Positions 1-11,695 of a stretch of DNA of 64,000 nucleotides are shown one piece after another. The position numbers were made by a program, and so were the translations under genes. Within the stretch, counting starts at the first letter, position 1, and each line of letters opens with the position of its first letter. Source of the DNA: Atherinomorus stipes (taxonomy: Eukaryota; Chordata; Actinopteri; Atheriniformes; Atherinidae); NCBI GenBank assembly GCA_023101725.1, contig JALJCO010007141.1:248001-312000 (forward strand), given 5' to 3'. The notes below the pieces were generated by a model that was not told where the DNA came from, searched no databases, and saw only the letters and a program-made list of their open reading frames with translations.

Positions 1-860
1 TGTTAAAATTCAATAGGAAGTACAGATAACCACTCCCGCCACGACAATGTTTCTGATTGCTGTTTGTTTTCTGGCAACACACTTTTATGATTATAGTCAG
101 TCAGTCTGTTTCATAAGTTGAATGCCAGGATCATTAATCAGCTGGGACCATTTTCTCATCTTTGTCTCATCATCAATTAATGACATGGTAAACCTTCATA
201 GTTGCGACAGATCCATGCTTTGTTCAAGGTGACGGCTCCTCCCGTCTGCTAACGTTTCCCCTCCATTGCACACATCTGCTCCTCCCTCACTGCTCTTCAT
301 CACTTCTAGTTGGCGGCAGAAAAGAAGGGCACTTAATAAATTAATAAATAAATGATGAAATACTCTGTCCATTTCAGCTTCAGTTCCCAAACATTTTTTT
401 TTTCTCTGAATGGGTACGAGCTCCTGTCAACCAGCTGACTTGCTGGAACAAAACAAACCAACAACAAAAACCTACGTAGGCTTTAGTTTAGTTTTCATAA
501 CTGTTTACATTCTCTGACAGGCGGACACAACAGTAACAAAAACATGTTAGCAGTTACAGTGAAATAAATTATGATTGTGAATATTGCACTTTATAATGTT
601 GTTTGTCCAACATACAATATCGTTTTAATTAATTAAGGTCAACATACAGTACTATGTTGTCCTGCAGTACATTCATATGAATGTGGGGGGGGGGGGGGGG
701 GGGGGCAGACATAGGGAGAAAAAATAAGAATAAAATATGCTAATGTTTTGTCTACAATTTATTTCAGTGTTGATATACCAAATTTATTAACTAGAAATAG
801 TCTTGATTCAGGACAATTGGTTAATAATTTTTGAAGACTCTTGAAAATAGTGACTTTGTA
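1..860. other. Intergenic, no gene recognised
   Basis: AT-rich non-coding sequence without a recognisable gene or element. The only clear structure is an uninterrupted run of 21 G at 685-705. Short open frames here have no domain-like composition. Confidence 0.6.
685..705. repeat. Poly(G) run, 21 nt
   Basis: Uninterrupted homopolymer of 21 G read directly. Runs of this length are unstable and prone to sequencing-length error, so the exact length is uncertain. Confidence 0.9.
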
Positions 861-964
861 TAACTTAATGTAACGTTACATCCGAGACTTCGCAGCGGTC
901 AGAGATCGGATTAAGCGGGACATTAGAGCTAGCTGGCAGGTCGTTTGAGTAGGCTACATTCAAG

Positions 965-1662
965 ATGCTTTCAGGCGCAGCAAAACGTAAAAAGAAAAAA
1001 AATGAAGAGGAACAAAAGAAGAAACTGCGGGGGACTTTAGAGAAGTTTCTGTCGGGCAGCCGTTCGACCGCTGTGAACCTGCTCGAGTCGGCAGAGGGCG
1101 AACCAGGCCGGGAGACGGATGTGGTTGGAGACGCTGCGCTGTTGGCGCCGTCAGCTCTAGCCATTTCGTCGCCGACATCATCAGCAGCTCCGCCGCCATC
1201 TACATCAGCTGCTTCGCCGCCGTCAACACCTGCAGCTCCGCCGTCGACATCATCAGCAGCTCCGTTGCCGTCAACACCTGCAGCTCCGCCGCTGACATCA
1301 TCAGCAGCTCCGCTGCTGTCAACACCTGCAGCTCCGCCGCCGACATCATCAGCAGCTCCGCCGCCGTCAACACCTGCAGCTCTGCCGCTGACATCATCAG
1401 CAGCTCCGCTGCTGTCAACACCTGCAGCTCCGCCGCCGACATCATCAGCAGCTCCGCCGCCGTCAACACCTGCAGCTCCGCCACCGACATCATCAGCAGC
1501 TCCGCCGCCGTCAACACCTGCAGCTCCGCCGCCGACATCATCAGTAGCGCCATCACAGAAGTACAAAATTTTTGGTCACCCAATTCAGACTCATTTGCCT
1601 TGGCAGTCTGAGCAGGTAAAGAAAAGTGAAAAAAGTACTCCTGGTTCAACAAAAGGATCAAG
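965..1662 (+). CDS. Orphan 5' coding exon, hAT/ZMYM1-like N-terminus with Pro/Ser/Ala repeats
   Basis: An ATG at 965 opens a frame that runs past a good splice donor (AAG|GTATGT, intron from 1663). The predicted protein starts with a strongly basic stretch (AKRKKKKNEEEQKKK, residues 6-20) followed by a short LRGTLEKFL segment. This arrangement recalls the N-termini of fish proteins derived from hAT transposases (ZMYM1-like). Residues ~70-195 are a low-complexity 16-residue repeat (PTSSAAPPPSTPAAPP type), encoded by a 48-bp minisatellite. After the repeat is a non-repetitive tail containing GHPIQTHLPWQSEQ. No downstream exon with a transposase or zinc finger was found nearby, so this is either the first exon of a degenerate element or a chance frame. 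The basic start, ATG and donor favour a real former exon. Function is unknown. Confidence 0.4.
1174..1551 (+). repeat. 48-bp GC-rich minisatellite, ~7.5 units
   Basis: Tandem units of 48 bp, each made of two related 24-bp halves (one begins ACATCATCAGCAGCTCC, the other TCAACACCTGCAGCTCC). Units 3+4 and 5+6 share the same L-type/P-type alternation (CTGCTG versus CCGCCG), which indicates a later 96-bp duplication. The period is a multiple of 3, so several frames on both strands stay open. The antisense frames are a by-product of this. Confidence 0.88.
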
Positions 1663-1699
1663 GTATGTAATGATTTTTCTCCAATGTTTTTGGGATCAA

Positions 1700-3350
1700 A
1701 TCTCCTTGTAGAATGCAGTCTAGCAAAGCAAACCGTTGAGAGAAACATCCAGACCAGTGCAGAAAAACTGCTGAACAATCCAGAAGAGGAGCTGAGCTGC
1801 ATGGGTGTTGAATACCAGAAAATGGAAATGAGGTGATGCTTGTCCATGAAAATAAACATCTTTATCACGATAGCACACTTTCTCGTACTATGAATGTTAC
1901 TGCAAATCTTAATTTTAATTAAATCTGCAAGTTTTTATTGATCTTAATATATTTGACGACTTATTTAACTGTTCAATTTAATCAACATATTTAATTAAGA
2001 TTTTCTGCAAAATGCAATAGCTTAAAACATTTATCTTGTTTGCTCTGCTTACAAAGTTTGCTGACACCTATTGGTTATTTGCTGAAATTACTGCATTAAC
2101 AATGACACTCACGATGGATAAGGATAATTTAATAGCTCTTAATAATAAGGGGTGAAGGGGGGGGGCAAAATATACAGTCTGCCTAGTATAGTCCATTTAC
2201 TTAATCCGGCTCTGGTTACTTCACCGTGTGACATGCGTGCACGAGACAGCAAACATGCAAGTCGCCGTTCTGCTTACAAATGTAAGGGTTACAGTATAAC
2301 CCAGCTCTTTCAGGAACGCTTGATGTTGGTGAACACTTCAAAGGTTTCAAAGAAAAAGATTTGGTTTACAGTAAAGTCTTTCAAAGCTTTGTTTACTCCT
2401 CATAAAGTGTCAGGATGTGACAGTGAGCAGGATAATGGATGCATGAAGCTGAAAAATGTTTATGTTTATTTGTATCCGTAGTAGCAGAAAACATAAAATG
2501 GAAGTATTTTCCTCTGGGCTGGAACGAATAAGTAGATAAAGCAGTAGTTGTAATGAAAGGAAAAACCAGAGATAGATAATCTGAGGTGTTTGAGAAAATA
2601 CTTGTTGCCTGTTGGGCACATAATAAATGACAGTGGTGTGATCGTTACCTTGGACACCGCACTAACCCTCCAGAACTCTATGGAAAACTGGGTCTTTTCA
2701 TGGATGAAAATTAAAAGCATTTGCTCTGCTCTTGTTTTCCCGACGCTGTCTTGGAATAAATCAGGTTGCACTTTGGAGAGCTTGTTGCAAAGTAATCAGA
2801 TATGTGCCTCCGTCATTCCCATCAGTGGACCCAGATGTCTTCTGAAGATCGATAATTATTGGAAAGTGTTTGAATTACCGACATCCCCGAGACAAGCAAA
2901 AGAAGACCAAAGAAGATGGATACGCAGCTTCATGCAGCAGTGTCTCAATAACCCTAATTTGATTTTATTTCTCTTCCCAGTTACAGAACAAATTCAAACA
3001 TAAAGCCAAGGCTCAGACGGTTTGTGATGAAGTAGCTTTCAAGATCACGATCCCCACCTACCCCCCCATGTAAAGTAGTGCACACAGCCTTCCAAATAAA
3101 TTCAGACATTCAAGCAGGGATCATCAGTAAATCATTTTCATTTTGATAGATGATGCCCCCTGCTCTTCACCCCCTCTTCCATTTTGTCTGCATCCTCCTA
3201 ATCCTGTTTATAAGGATCCATTACTTCCTCTCTCGGCATCCCACATTCCTCTCAAGGCCCCTGACACTGACGACTGATGATGAATCAACGACACATTTCA
3301 CTGTAACCTTCCAAGTACAAGCAGCTTGTTGTGTGCCTGCTAGCCCGTTT
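1700..3350. other. Intergenic, no gene recognised
   Basis: Sequence after the orphan exon. 1700-1830 has no continuation of the frame and no convincing second exon. An open frame at 2590-3003 (137 codons, + strand) has no recognisable domain, and I treat it as chance. Confidence 0.55.
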
Positions 3351-3360
3351 CCTGTTTCCA

Positions 3361-3387
3361 CCCCCCCCCCCCCCCCCCCCCCCCCCC
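3361..3387. repeat. Poly(C) run, 27 nt
   Basis: Uninterrupted homopolymer of 27 C. It creates proline-rich or glycine-rich open frames on both strands that should not be taken as genes. Confidence 0.9.
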
Positions 3388-3389
3388 AA

Positions 3390-4785
3390 CCCCCAGTCCA
3401 AAAAGACGAGTGCAGGACATGGTAGGCATGCCGTACACATCGACAACTCAAGCGTCCAATTTAATAGGGAGGCCTGGGAGTTGAGGCTGCAGCAAAGGGC
3501 CCGTAATTGGCATCCTTCTTGTCTTATTAAAGGGGAAAGCACTGGTATGGATCCCCGAAGCCTGATCTTGGCCTTTATTAGTATGGTGTGTAAACAGAAC
3601 CACACAGAGACAGATAATGATGCCACTCATCATAGCGTCTTTGTTCTCCAGCAGCAAATTAAAGTAATTAACTGTTGCAAATGAAACTTATGCTGGCTGC
3701 AGCACAGATCAAGAAAAATGACTTGGCTCAAACTAATGGTGGATAGAGCTTTCACAGAATAGTGAGGAGTAAACACCACACCCAACTGAATTTATGGTCA
3801 TTTTGTATTAAATTTGTTTTATGTATGAGTTTGAAGTATTTTTTATGTCTTTAAAAGCTCCTTTTCACTCATGCTCAGCCTTGAAATCTCTAAATACAGC
3901 TGGACAAAGACAGGGTTGGTATAAACACAGCTCCTCTCCACAACCTCTTCTGGTTCAGTAAAGCACGTTGGTTTAATAAGTTTGTGCCATTTGATGCTCA
4001 AGGACTTGATCCCCAAGGGGAAGCAACAAAGAAAATAAATGCTCTCACTTCTTTTGACTACACTGACTTGACTTCACTGCATTGTTCACAGGCATGGCTG
4101 CAATAAAGAGGACTATTCAATGATGTGCCACCCCCTCCAAGCTCACAGCCACCGGCAGCTCCACCTCTGCTACCGCTCACGGCTGTGCTGGCAGCAGTTT
4201 CCCCTTCATGAGCCCTATTTAGAATCCGCTGACATGTGAACAAATTTGACAATTAGCAGTATGCTGTTTTAGTAAGTGTGCTGCAGTATGGGCGAGTTAA
4301 TATTTCCTTCAGCAGCTGAGTAAGACGGTGGAGATGCGGAAAAGGCTCTGGAGAGGGTTTGATGGAGATGGCACAAGCACTGTTATCATGCTGCCCCTGC
4401 GGTTTTCTTTAACAGCTTGTTTTTGGAATGGAGGTAAATTAGCTGTTTGTCTGGGGCAGTTGTCGGGCTCTAAGCGCTTATGTACTATACATCGCCCACT
4501 CTGCACTGTGGACGGGCTTTCTGCTTTGTCAGCACTTTTATTACAAAGTGCGTACTGTGGATTAACTGTGTTCATAAAGAAACTTCCAAAAGTACAAGCA
4601 CACCTGAAAATTTCCCGGTTGCATGGTACAACTTTTGTGTAAGTCTGCTTATGATACACGGTGGAATAAAGGAGGGCTTAATTCTCAACATCCTGACAGT
4701 GATCTCTGATAGCACAACACAAACAGAGAGGTTTAAAGAACATCCAGTAACATGGTTCTGGAAGACTCACCAATCAGCAGATTAA
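3390..4785. other. Intergenic, no gene recognised
   Basis: Mixed-composition non-coding sequence. No transposon termini, RNA gene or supported exon was recognised. Confidence 0.5.
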
Positions 4786-5019
4786 AGGCCCATTTATGCT
4801 CGACGCAGAAGAAGGATATGCAGACAGACGGACAGTTTCGTCTGTCATGTGCGTCGGTTATGTACATAATTTGGTGCGTTTTTTCGAGGGGCTTGTTGGT
4901 CCGTCACTTGCAGAAAACGGAGCAATACCACCCAATAATAGCCCAATAAAAGCACCTGAGAGAGAAGAAGCCAAACAAACACAGAAGATATAACATTATA
5001 AATGGGCATAAATGGGCCA
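4786..5019. mobile_element. Short Harbinger-type MITE (234 bp)
   Basis: Perfect 13-bp inverted termini (GGCCCATTTATGC at 4787-4799 and its complement at 5006-5018). The direct trinucleotide TAA flanks both sides (4783-4785 and 5020-5022), the target duplication expected for PIF/Harbinger elements. Just inside the left end is a GACGCAG / GACGGAC / GCGTCGG motif cluster, as in other fish Harbinger MITEs. It has no coding capacity and would need a transposase supplied elsewhere. Superfamily assignment rests on the 3-bp TAA duplication and terminal style, not on a protein. Confidence 0.68.
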
Positions 5020-5024
5020 TAACT

Positions 5025-7205
5025 GGTGACAGGTGAGGGTGTCAGGACTGGGTATAAAAAAAGAGTAAACATCAATGGTGCAACTGGTGCAGCTGCACCA
5101 GGGCCCTGATGCCACCAGGGTTCAATGAAGGAAAAGACAAAGCAGCGATCCATCAGGATAAGCAAGAGGTAAAAAAAAACAAAAAACAACCACTCCATCA
5201 CTCAGCTTCTCAGAAAATCTTGTGTCCAAGTTGAATTTACCCCATGCTCACTGCTTTACCTTTTTTTGTTTATCTTAAAAGCACAAAAACCTCTGAAAAC
5301 CAAATCTGAAAAAAACAATCTGGCGTTGGTAAAGCTGGTCTCTGGCAGGCTGGAAAGGTAACGTTAGCTTAAATGGTGACAATAGCAGTTCTCTCGAGTG
5401 GCTGTGCTTGTGTGTGTCCAAGTGTGTGTAGGTGTGTGTGCAGTGCACACAAGCGTTCACTTGTGTTCAGGCATGGGGGTACAAAAGAAAAGAATCTAAT
5501 AATGAAAATGTTGACAGTATTATAAACATTTTGATTAACTTCCACAGTATAATGTGATATGTGCCAGTTTTTTTTTTTTTTTTTTTTGTGGGAGACAGCT
5601 CTATGCTTCCTTATGATCCAGTGGCAGACACCACTGTATATAAGAGTCTGCTGTAATTATATTATTAGTTTTATACTTTCAACTCTATGAAGAATAGGAA
5701 TGAAGCTGAATCTGATTCTGATTTTAAAGTCTTATTAGAAGAAAGCTGATGGAACAGAATGGAAACATGAACAAGCAACAAGCTCTGGTGGCCAACTGTG
5801 AAGCCACCCTAAGACCAAAATATTTGTAGTTCACTCTTTAACCACCAGGTGCTGGCTGCAAAACAGAGTAAATCCTCATATACTCCCATGTTAAAAAGGC
5901 CAACTTCATAGCAGAAAAAAACATGTTTACAGTCAAATCAAAAACATTTTTTTATAACTCATCCGTTTAGATGTTTTTTAAACTTGAAATTTCACATAAT
6001 TGGGGTGTGTCCTTTTGATTGACCGGCACAAGTCCGGGTGCTGATTTTAGCCGTGGAGGCTAATAGTTAGTCCCCTGCTTGCTCCCAGGAAGGCCTCAGC
6101 TTGTAGCAGTTGCACAGTTGTACACCGGTGGGTTGCGGTGGGTTCATTCCATTGTTAACATTCCATGTCCGTCTCCTCTGAGGCAGAAACAAGGACATCC
6201 ATCTCTCTCTCACAGAAGAGGTCGGATGGAATGCAACATGGCTGTTCAGACTGCAGTCGCTTTCACACAGATTGGGTATGTATCCGATTCAGTACCACAT
6301 ATGGATGTGGCCTTAATCCGACCAGAAATGCCACAATCAGTGTGACTTGGGCTGTTCACACTGTCAGAAGCAAATCAGCTATGGGTCACATTTAAGTGAA
6401 AAGATCAGATTCAGTGTAAATCCCCTTTTGGAGCCAAAGGTGCTCCAAAAGCCATCCACATTTAAATCACTTTAATGGAGCTTTAAGAAAGACTAGTCAA
6501 AATTCCAGATCTTTTGTTCAAATCGTACTATTTACAGATGTGAGCATGAAAAAGTTCCCCTTTCTGACAACTGCCAACCACTTACCAGCCACTTACCAGT
6601 TTGCTTACTTGTCGGCTAATTCAATCCCACATAGAAACCCCCTGTGTGCCCAGGGGAAACAATGTTCAGAGCATAAATAAATGCCTGGAAAAAAAGGACG
6701 TTTCCACATGCCAAGTGTGGACACCGTGTGTGATGACATATTTGCGGGACAAATCGTTCAGCCAGTGATATTGCAGTAATAGTGCACTATCACTGCACCA
6801 TTTCTGGCAGAAAAAGGAATAACTTTTCATGCCCAGATCTGTATTGTTAGAGAAAAGCATGGTTTTTCAGGTTGCATGGAGCATAGGTAATACTGTAGCT
6901 CTGTGGGACTGCAGGGAAAGTTAACAGTCGTGGATCACTTTGGTTTGATAGGTCTTAACTTTTTCCTAAGCAAGAAAGGGACCTCCAGCTCACCTGCAAA
7001 CTGATGCCAGCCCTACATCAGAGGACTTTTTAAAGATTTGGAAAATACTCCTGGAAGACCACCATCTCACTAGCTCACATCTAAAGACAGTTTTTAGTCA
7101 CAACCTAGTCTGAGACTTAGATTTTACAAAGACTGGGAATCTTGCAGGACCACTATTACTATACAACTACATTCTTTCAGCATTTTTCCTATCATGCAAA
7201 CTGTT
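5025..7205. other. Intergenic with decayed dispersed repeats
   Basis: Contains a 20-nt poly(T) at 5568-5587. About 5790-6060 and about 6240-6430 read like fragments of dispersed repeats seen widely in fish genomes (for example ATAACTCATCCGTTTAGATG, and ATCCGATTCAGTACCACATA). This is recognition by resemblance only. No gene is supported. Confidence 0.35.
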
Positions 7206-7208
7206 CCC

Positions 7209-7330
7209 ATAATAATAATAATAATAATAATACATTTTATTTGAAAGCACCTTATCAAGCACACAGACACTGTATAAAAACAGATAAAACATTAAAAACA
7301 GTCAGCTAACGCACTAAAACTGAAGAACAT
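7209..7330 (-). mobile_element. 3' tail of a LINE/SINE, minus strand, with (AAT)8 tract
   Basis: An (ATA)n microsatellite at 7209-7232 is followed by CATTTTATTTGAAAGCACCT and then ACTGTATAAAAACAGATAAAAC. In reverse orientation this is the usual 3' end of L2-like fish retroelements: a conserved tail followed by ATT repeats. The 5' part is absent or decayed. The element family is inferred. Confidence 0.45.
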
Positions 7331-7334
7331 AATA

Positions 7335-8760
7335 TGCTCTCTCTAACATTCAGTGACCAGCGTGTCTGTGCAGCACCGATGTTTAATTACTGTTTACTGT
7401 CAGTAATCTGATTGCTTCTGTGTGTTCTGCAGTAAGATAGTGCAGGGTTTGCATGACATTCTCTGTGAGTCATGTCACCGCTTTTATATTGGAGTCAATG
7501 CATGTCACAACTCTGTATTTCTATGGTTCTGGTCAACGTATTATGCAACTCTGAGTCAATGGCGTATCCACGAGTGTGTCAGGATGTGCCAGCCACAAAG
7601 GCAGCTGGCATATCCTGGCAACCTCCTGAACTGACTCTAGGCCAGACTCGCCCAGCAAGCATTGTGGAGCGCTATCTACTGCTAATAGCGATGATACAGA
7701 GCTCTCTGTTCCTTGACAGACAGCTAGTTGAACTGAACAACCTTCAGAGTGACTTATAGAATAATAAGGATGCTGCCTCCCTGCTACCTGAATCTGGCGT
7801 GTTTTACCAGCTGGACGCATTACGCGTGCACAGCAGGCTTTATGGACTTGGTTTGGAGGCCTCTGAACTGAGTGTTTGTGCAGCTCATCAAATGGAAAGT
7901 GGACAGGGGACATCAGTTTCCATCCATAATGGAAGTGTTGGACTCGTGACAAAGATGTTTTTCCCAACATGGACTGTTTACTGCGCATTCAGGTAACACT
8001 GCCTGTTCCAAGTTGCACTCTGGAACACCTGTTTCCATGTGTAAACAGGATTAAATCCACCAGCAGAGCTACGATGCTCATAGAGAGACTGAACAGCATC
8101 CTCTGCTCATCTTTAAAAAGGGCTCGCGGAGAAACTGGATTGATGAAACAGTAAATGCGCCAAGCAACCGTCTTCCCTTTAAACTGAGAGCTGCACTGTG
8201 GCACAGGTAAACAGCGATGTGGTTCTGTCTTTTACTCTACTGTTAAGCAAGACAGCTGTGTTTAGATGGTTAAACAGCTGTTGATCATGCCTAATGTGTG
8301 ATGGATAAGTTATGGCTCTACGCGCATGAGTGAGTTATATTTCACTTTGTTGGTCTTATTGGGCAGCAATGACTGACGTTTTTTTTTTTTTTTTTTTTTG
8401 TCAAGAACGGGAAGTGTGCTCTTTCTATTCAGCTACTTGATTGATTTACTTGAGAGCATCTCACACGTGTGACCTGCTGTAAAATACTGTTGACTATTAC
8501 TGATAGAATGTGCACACTGTGTGGGGAAGTTTTGTGTTAATTACATAATCGAGAGAGATATGTTCTTTTGCATGTTTGTGGAGGTGTAACACTTGAAAAC
8601 AAATTTGGCACATTCAGTATTTTCTGGTGCACACTATCTTTTTTTCTGGCGACGGAAGTGCTCTGAGTATTGACAGTTCTTGAGGTCGGACCTGTTTCCG
8701 CGGCTGTCAGAGTTCATCCAGCTATTGGTTGCTGATTGTGTTGCGTCAATGCGACTTGCT
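7335..8760. other. Intergenic, no gene recognised
   Basis: No supported gene. A 21-nt poly(T) lies at 8379-8399. Open frames of 60-150 codons on both strands between 7.4 and 8.2 kb show no domain and no splice context that would support them. Confidence 0.5.
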
Positions 8761-8764
8761 CTAT

Positions 8765-8786
8765 AATATCAAACATGTTTGATATT
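8765..8786. repeat. Perfect 22-bp palindrome
   Basis: AATATCAAACA is followed immediately by its exact complement, giving an 11+11 bp palindrome with no loop. It lies 63 bp before another inverted pair. Confidence 0.9.
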
Positions 8787-8848
8787 GTCGCAAACCCAAG
8801 ACTAGGAAAATATTGCTTGAAATCACCGCAGATTACCATCTCAAACTT

Positions 8849-8921
8849 AAAGACTGAAGCTGCGGGGATGCGTCGTGACTCCAATAAAACTTCTGAGATT
8901 TACTTAAGACCTTCAGTCTTT
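8849..8921. repeat. Inverted repeat, 11-bp arms, 51-nt loop
   Basis: AAAGACTGAAG at 8849-8859 and CTTCAGTCTTT at 8911-8921 are exact complements. A further CGTCG/CGACG pair lies just inside and outside this stem. It may be an end of a decayed DNA transposon, but no target duplication was identified. Confidence 0.65.
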
Positions 8922-8924
8922 AGT

Positions 8925-10245
8925 CTGCGACGGTGAAAATTGTTTGGTGTATGCCTGGCATTACAAGGAAAAGAAGGAGGACAATTAGTCAATTGCCCAA
9001 ACTCCAACAGGACTCGTTTGAGATTAGGTTGCCTGAAAGCAAGAACCATGCAGCCAACAATTTTGCAGCTGCACTGGGAATTACTTCAAACTGTACAGAG
9101 AGATTGCAGCAAGCTGCAATAAGAAACAAACAGACAAAAAACAACTATGTCAGTATGTTTGCAAAGTAGTGATCAAAGCCAAGGTACCTACTTTGAGGAG
9201 TCAGGGTCTAATGTCTAAAATGAATTTTGTTGTTTTGTCTGGACTTTTTTCAAAATTTGTATTATTGCATTTCTCAACCTGAGGTGTGTATCTATAAAAG
9301 CTGAATCGAAGCTGTACCACAAAATCTAGGGTGTATTAACACTTTGTACCTTTAGTCTTAACAGTCATGGACAATTTCAGAAGAGCCTTCAAGTTTGTGA
9401 GTTTGTTAAACCTTCATGGGACCCCTGATGAACAGTGAGTTATGGAGTTATGGTTTTAGCTAGTGAAAGAACGGGCTGTGTTCTTTAAAGGACAAAAACC
9501 CATAATAAAGTGCATTTTTTTTGTGTGTCTTCATGCTCATTCTTTTCAGAGGAACTGTATTTCCATACTGTGATCATAAGAAATAATGGAAACTGTTCAT
9601 TTCAGTTTGGTTTAATCGAAAATTCTCATGTCTCAGGGCAACACTGTTGTGTGCCTTTCACTCAAAGACTGAAGTCAGCGTCCTTGCTATTCATGCTTTG
9701 GACTTCTTTGCTTTTGGTAACAATATCTGCACATCTTCCAGCAATCAAAGGGAAAGAAGACCAGGCAGAACCGTGAGGCAGCATTCAGGAGAGGAAGGTG
9801 TTCTGTCTTTAAAAGCAAAACAGTCTGAAGACATTCTTCACCATCTAGAGTGATGCTTTTATTCTGCACTGAACACTTTCATAAGCAACTGCTGTATACA
9901 TGCACTTTACCTGCAACACTTTTTTTTTTTCTTTGTGCCCTATATGTTAAGGTTAAACCTGTAGAAACAAACCCTTTGAGCCACGAGTCTATTATGAGTC
10001 CTCTGCTTGAAAATTTGTAGGGTGGATTGAGAAGCTCCTTTACAGTCTTTCGCAATGGGACAGTACTTGATATGCAGCTGACGAATCTGTACCACGAAGT
10101 GTGCAGACCCTGAAATGAGACAATTTATGTCTGTCCACAAAACATTTTTCTAGTTTTTTTCCTTCTTGTTTTTAACTGGGATTTATTGAAAATGCACTCT
10201 TGGCTTTGTTTGCTTTACTTTACACACATGCTTTACTGTGGTTGG
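8925..10245. other. Intergenic, no gene recognised
   Basis: AT-rich. A lysine/arginine-rich open frame at 8933-9169 (78 codons) has no recognised domain. No convincing exon, RNA gene or transposon terminus was found before 10249. Confidence 0.5.
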
Positions 10246-10248
10246 CAT

Positions 10249-11653
10249 TAGGGGTGTCCTCAACTAACAATTTTCATAGTCGAATCAGATTCATCGGATC
10301 TTGCCTTTTGTCGACGAATCGTCAAGTCATGTTGTTTTACTCTCATTGATTCATCACATTTTTTTTTCGCTCCAGAGAAAAGAGCTAAAAACAAATTTTA
10401 AACAAATTTCACTCATAGGATGACAATAGGACAACATCAACTTCTTTCCCTCTATATCACTAATTCGGCTGTGTAAAAGGTGTCTGCCCATTTAAAATGT
10501 AGAAAGTCCTTATATAAATATATAAAAAAAAGACATGGTAGGTTGGAATGAAACAATTCCTTCATTTGATTTTTATATTTCAGTTAAAGGTTGAATATGG
10601 ACAGAACAGCGACATTACATGTGTCAAGGTTGTAACTCCAGCGGTTTGATTGCCAGGCTTGCTGCCGAAACGACAATTGACCAGCAGCCTGCACTCCTAC
10701 ACATAATGCAGAGGAGTTTATAACTGACAGCTAACATTAGCCGTGTTAGGAAACAAGTTAGCTTACTGATCCAGGAAGAAAGTCGCCATTTTCGCATTTT
10801 GATGCTGTGGAAAGTGTTTATGTGGGTCCATCTAGTGTAGTCTTCACCTAAATTTACTCTATATTTTGCTCTTTGCAGTCAAACCTGAGACGGATAACAA
10901 TATCTCCAGGGCTCTAAATCAGCTGCTTGACTTGCCAACTCAACTGTTTCTCCCTGTGCCGGCCTAACTGTGCCCAACATACTGTGTTACCACACAGAGA
11001 TCGTATTTGGCAACCCGCAATGGCGGTGTGTATTGGCTTAGATGTACTGTACATATAATGCCATTGTCAAACCTGTTTAATTTTATTTTATATTTATTTT
11101 CAGGCTAAATATAATTTTTTTAAGGAAATGTACTGTCATTCTGCACCCCTCTAAACAACTTGTGGAGGTTTTTTTCCCCTCTCTTTTTTAAATGTAGCTT
11201 TTAATGAAAATGTTCTATTCAACCTTTAAAGGAGTCATCACCCGGAAATCCCACTTTTCACGTTTAAACATGTATCGGAACAGGACCTCAGTTAAAACGT
11301 GCCAGAAACTCCGGAGAGTGAAAGTGGCTTGTCTGTGAGTGTGAGAGTCTGGGCAGATGTTTATCTTCGGGGGTAGAGTAGCTGTTTTAGGAGAGCTATA
11401 GTTTGATAAGACTGGTGCCTTCTGCACTGCAGGGGTTGAAGGCTGGTTTCTCTTGTCCTGGAAGAAGGAATGTCTGTTTGATGGAGGATAAAAGATCATT
11501 ATTTTATTCAGGTTATGATTGTTATTAATCCTGGAATGCAGGATCACAACATATATGAAGAGTTCATTTGCAATAATAGACAAACATCATTGTGGAAAAA
11601 CGGAGTTAACTGCGTTAACTGAGTTAACGGAAAATATTCGGTTAACACGACCC

Positions 11654-11656
<3 letters not shown>
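10249..11656. mobile_element. Probable non-autonomous hAT-like element
   Basis: The left end begins TAGGGGTGTCCTC and the right end, read inward, begins CAGGGGTCGTGTTAACC. The subterminal regions carry TCGACGAATCGTC-like and GTTAACxxxGTTAAC motifs, as in fish hAT MITEs. The two ends match only loosely and no 8-bp duplication could be read, because the right flank is an AT microsatellite. A TTTAAAGGAGTCATCACCC motif at about 11228 resembles the terminus of the MITE at 23.1 kb, so a second element may be nested here. No transposase frame is present. Confidence 0.4.

Positions 11657-11690
<34 letters not shown>
11657..11690. repeat. (AT)17 microsatellite
   Basis: 34 bp of alternating AT read directly, abutting the right terminus of the hAT-like element. 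It may have hidden or replaced that element's target duplication. Confidence 0.92.

Positions 11691-11695
<5 letters not shown>

Noticed and set aside
1174..1551. CRISPR-like array
   Set aside because: Units are contiguous with no unique spacers, and this is vertebrate-type DNA.
865..1868. Antisense Gly/Ala/Asp-rich and Leu/Met-rich frames
   Set aside because: Mirror images of the 48-bp minisatellite; the + strand frame has the better start and donor.
2590..3003. 137-codon + strand frame
   Set aside because: No domain, signal peptide or splice context; composition ordinary for non-coding DNA.
3150..3690. Proline-rich or glycine-rich proteins across the poly(C) run
   Set aside because: Driven by the homopolymer; frames switch with run length.
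7533..7988. 151-codon minus-strand frame
   Set aside because: No recognisable domain; overlaps equally open + strand frames.
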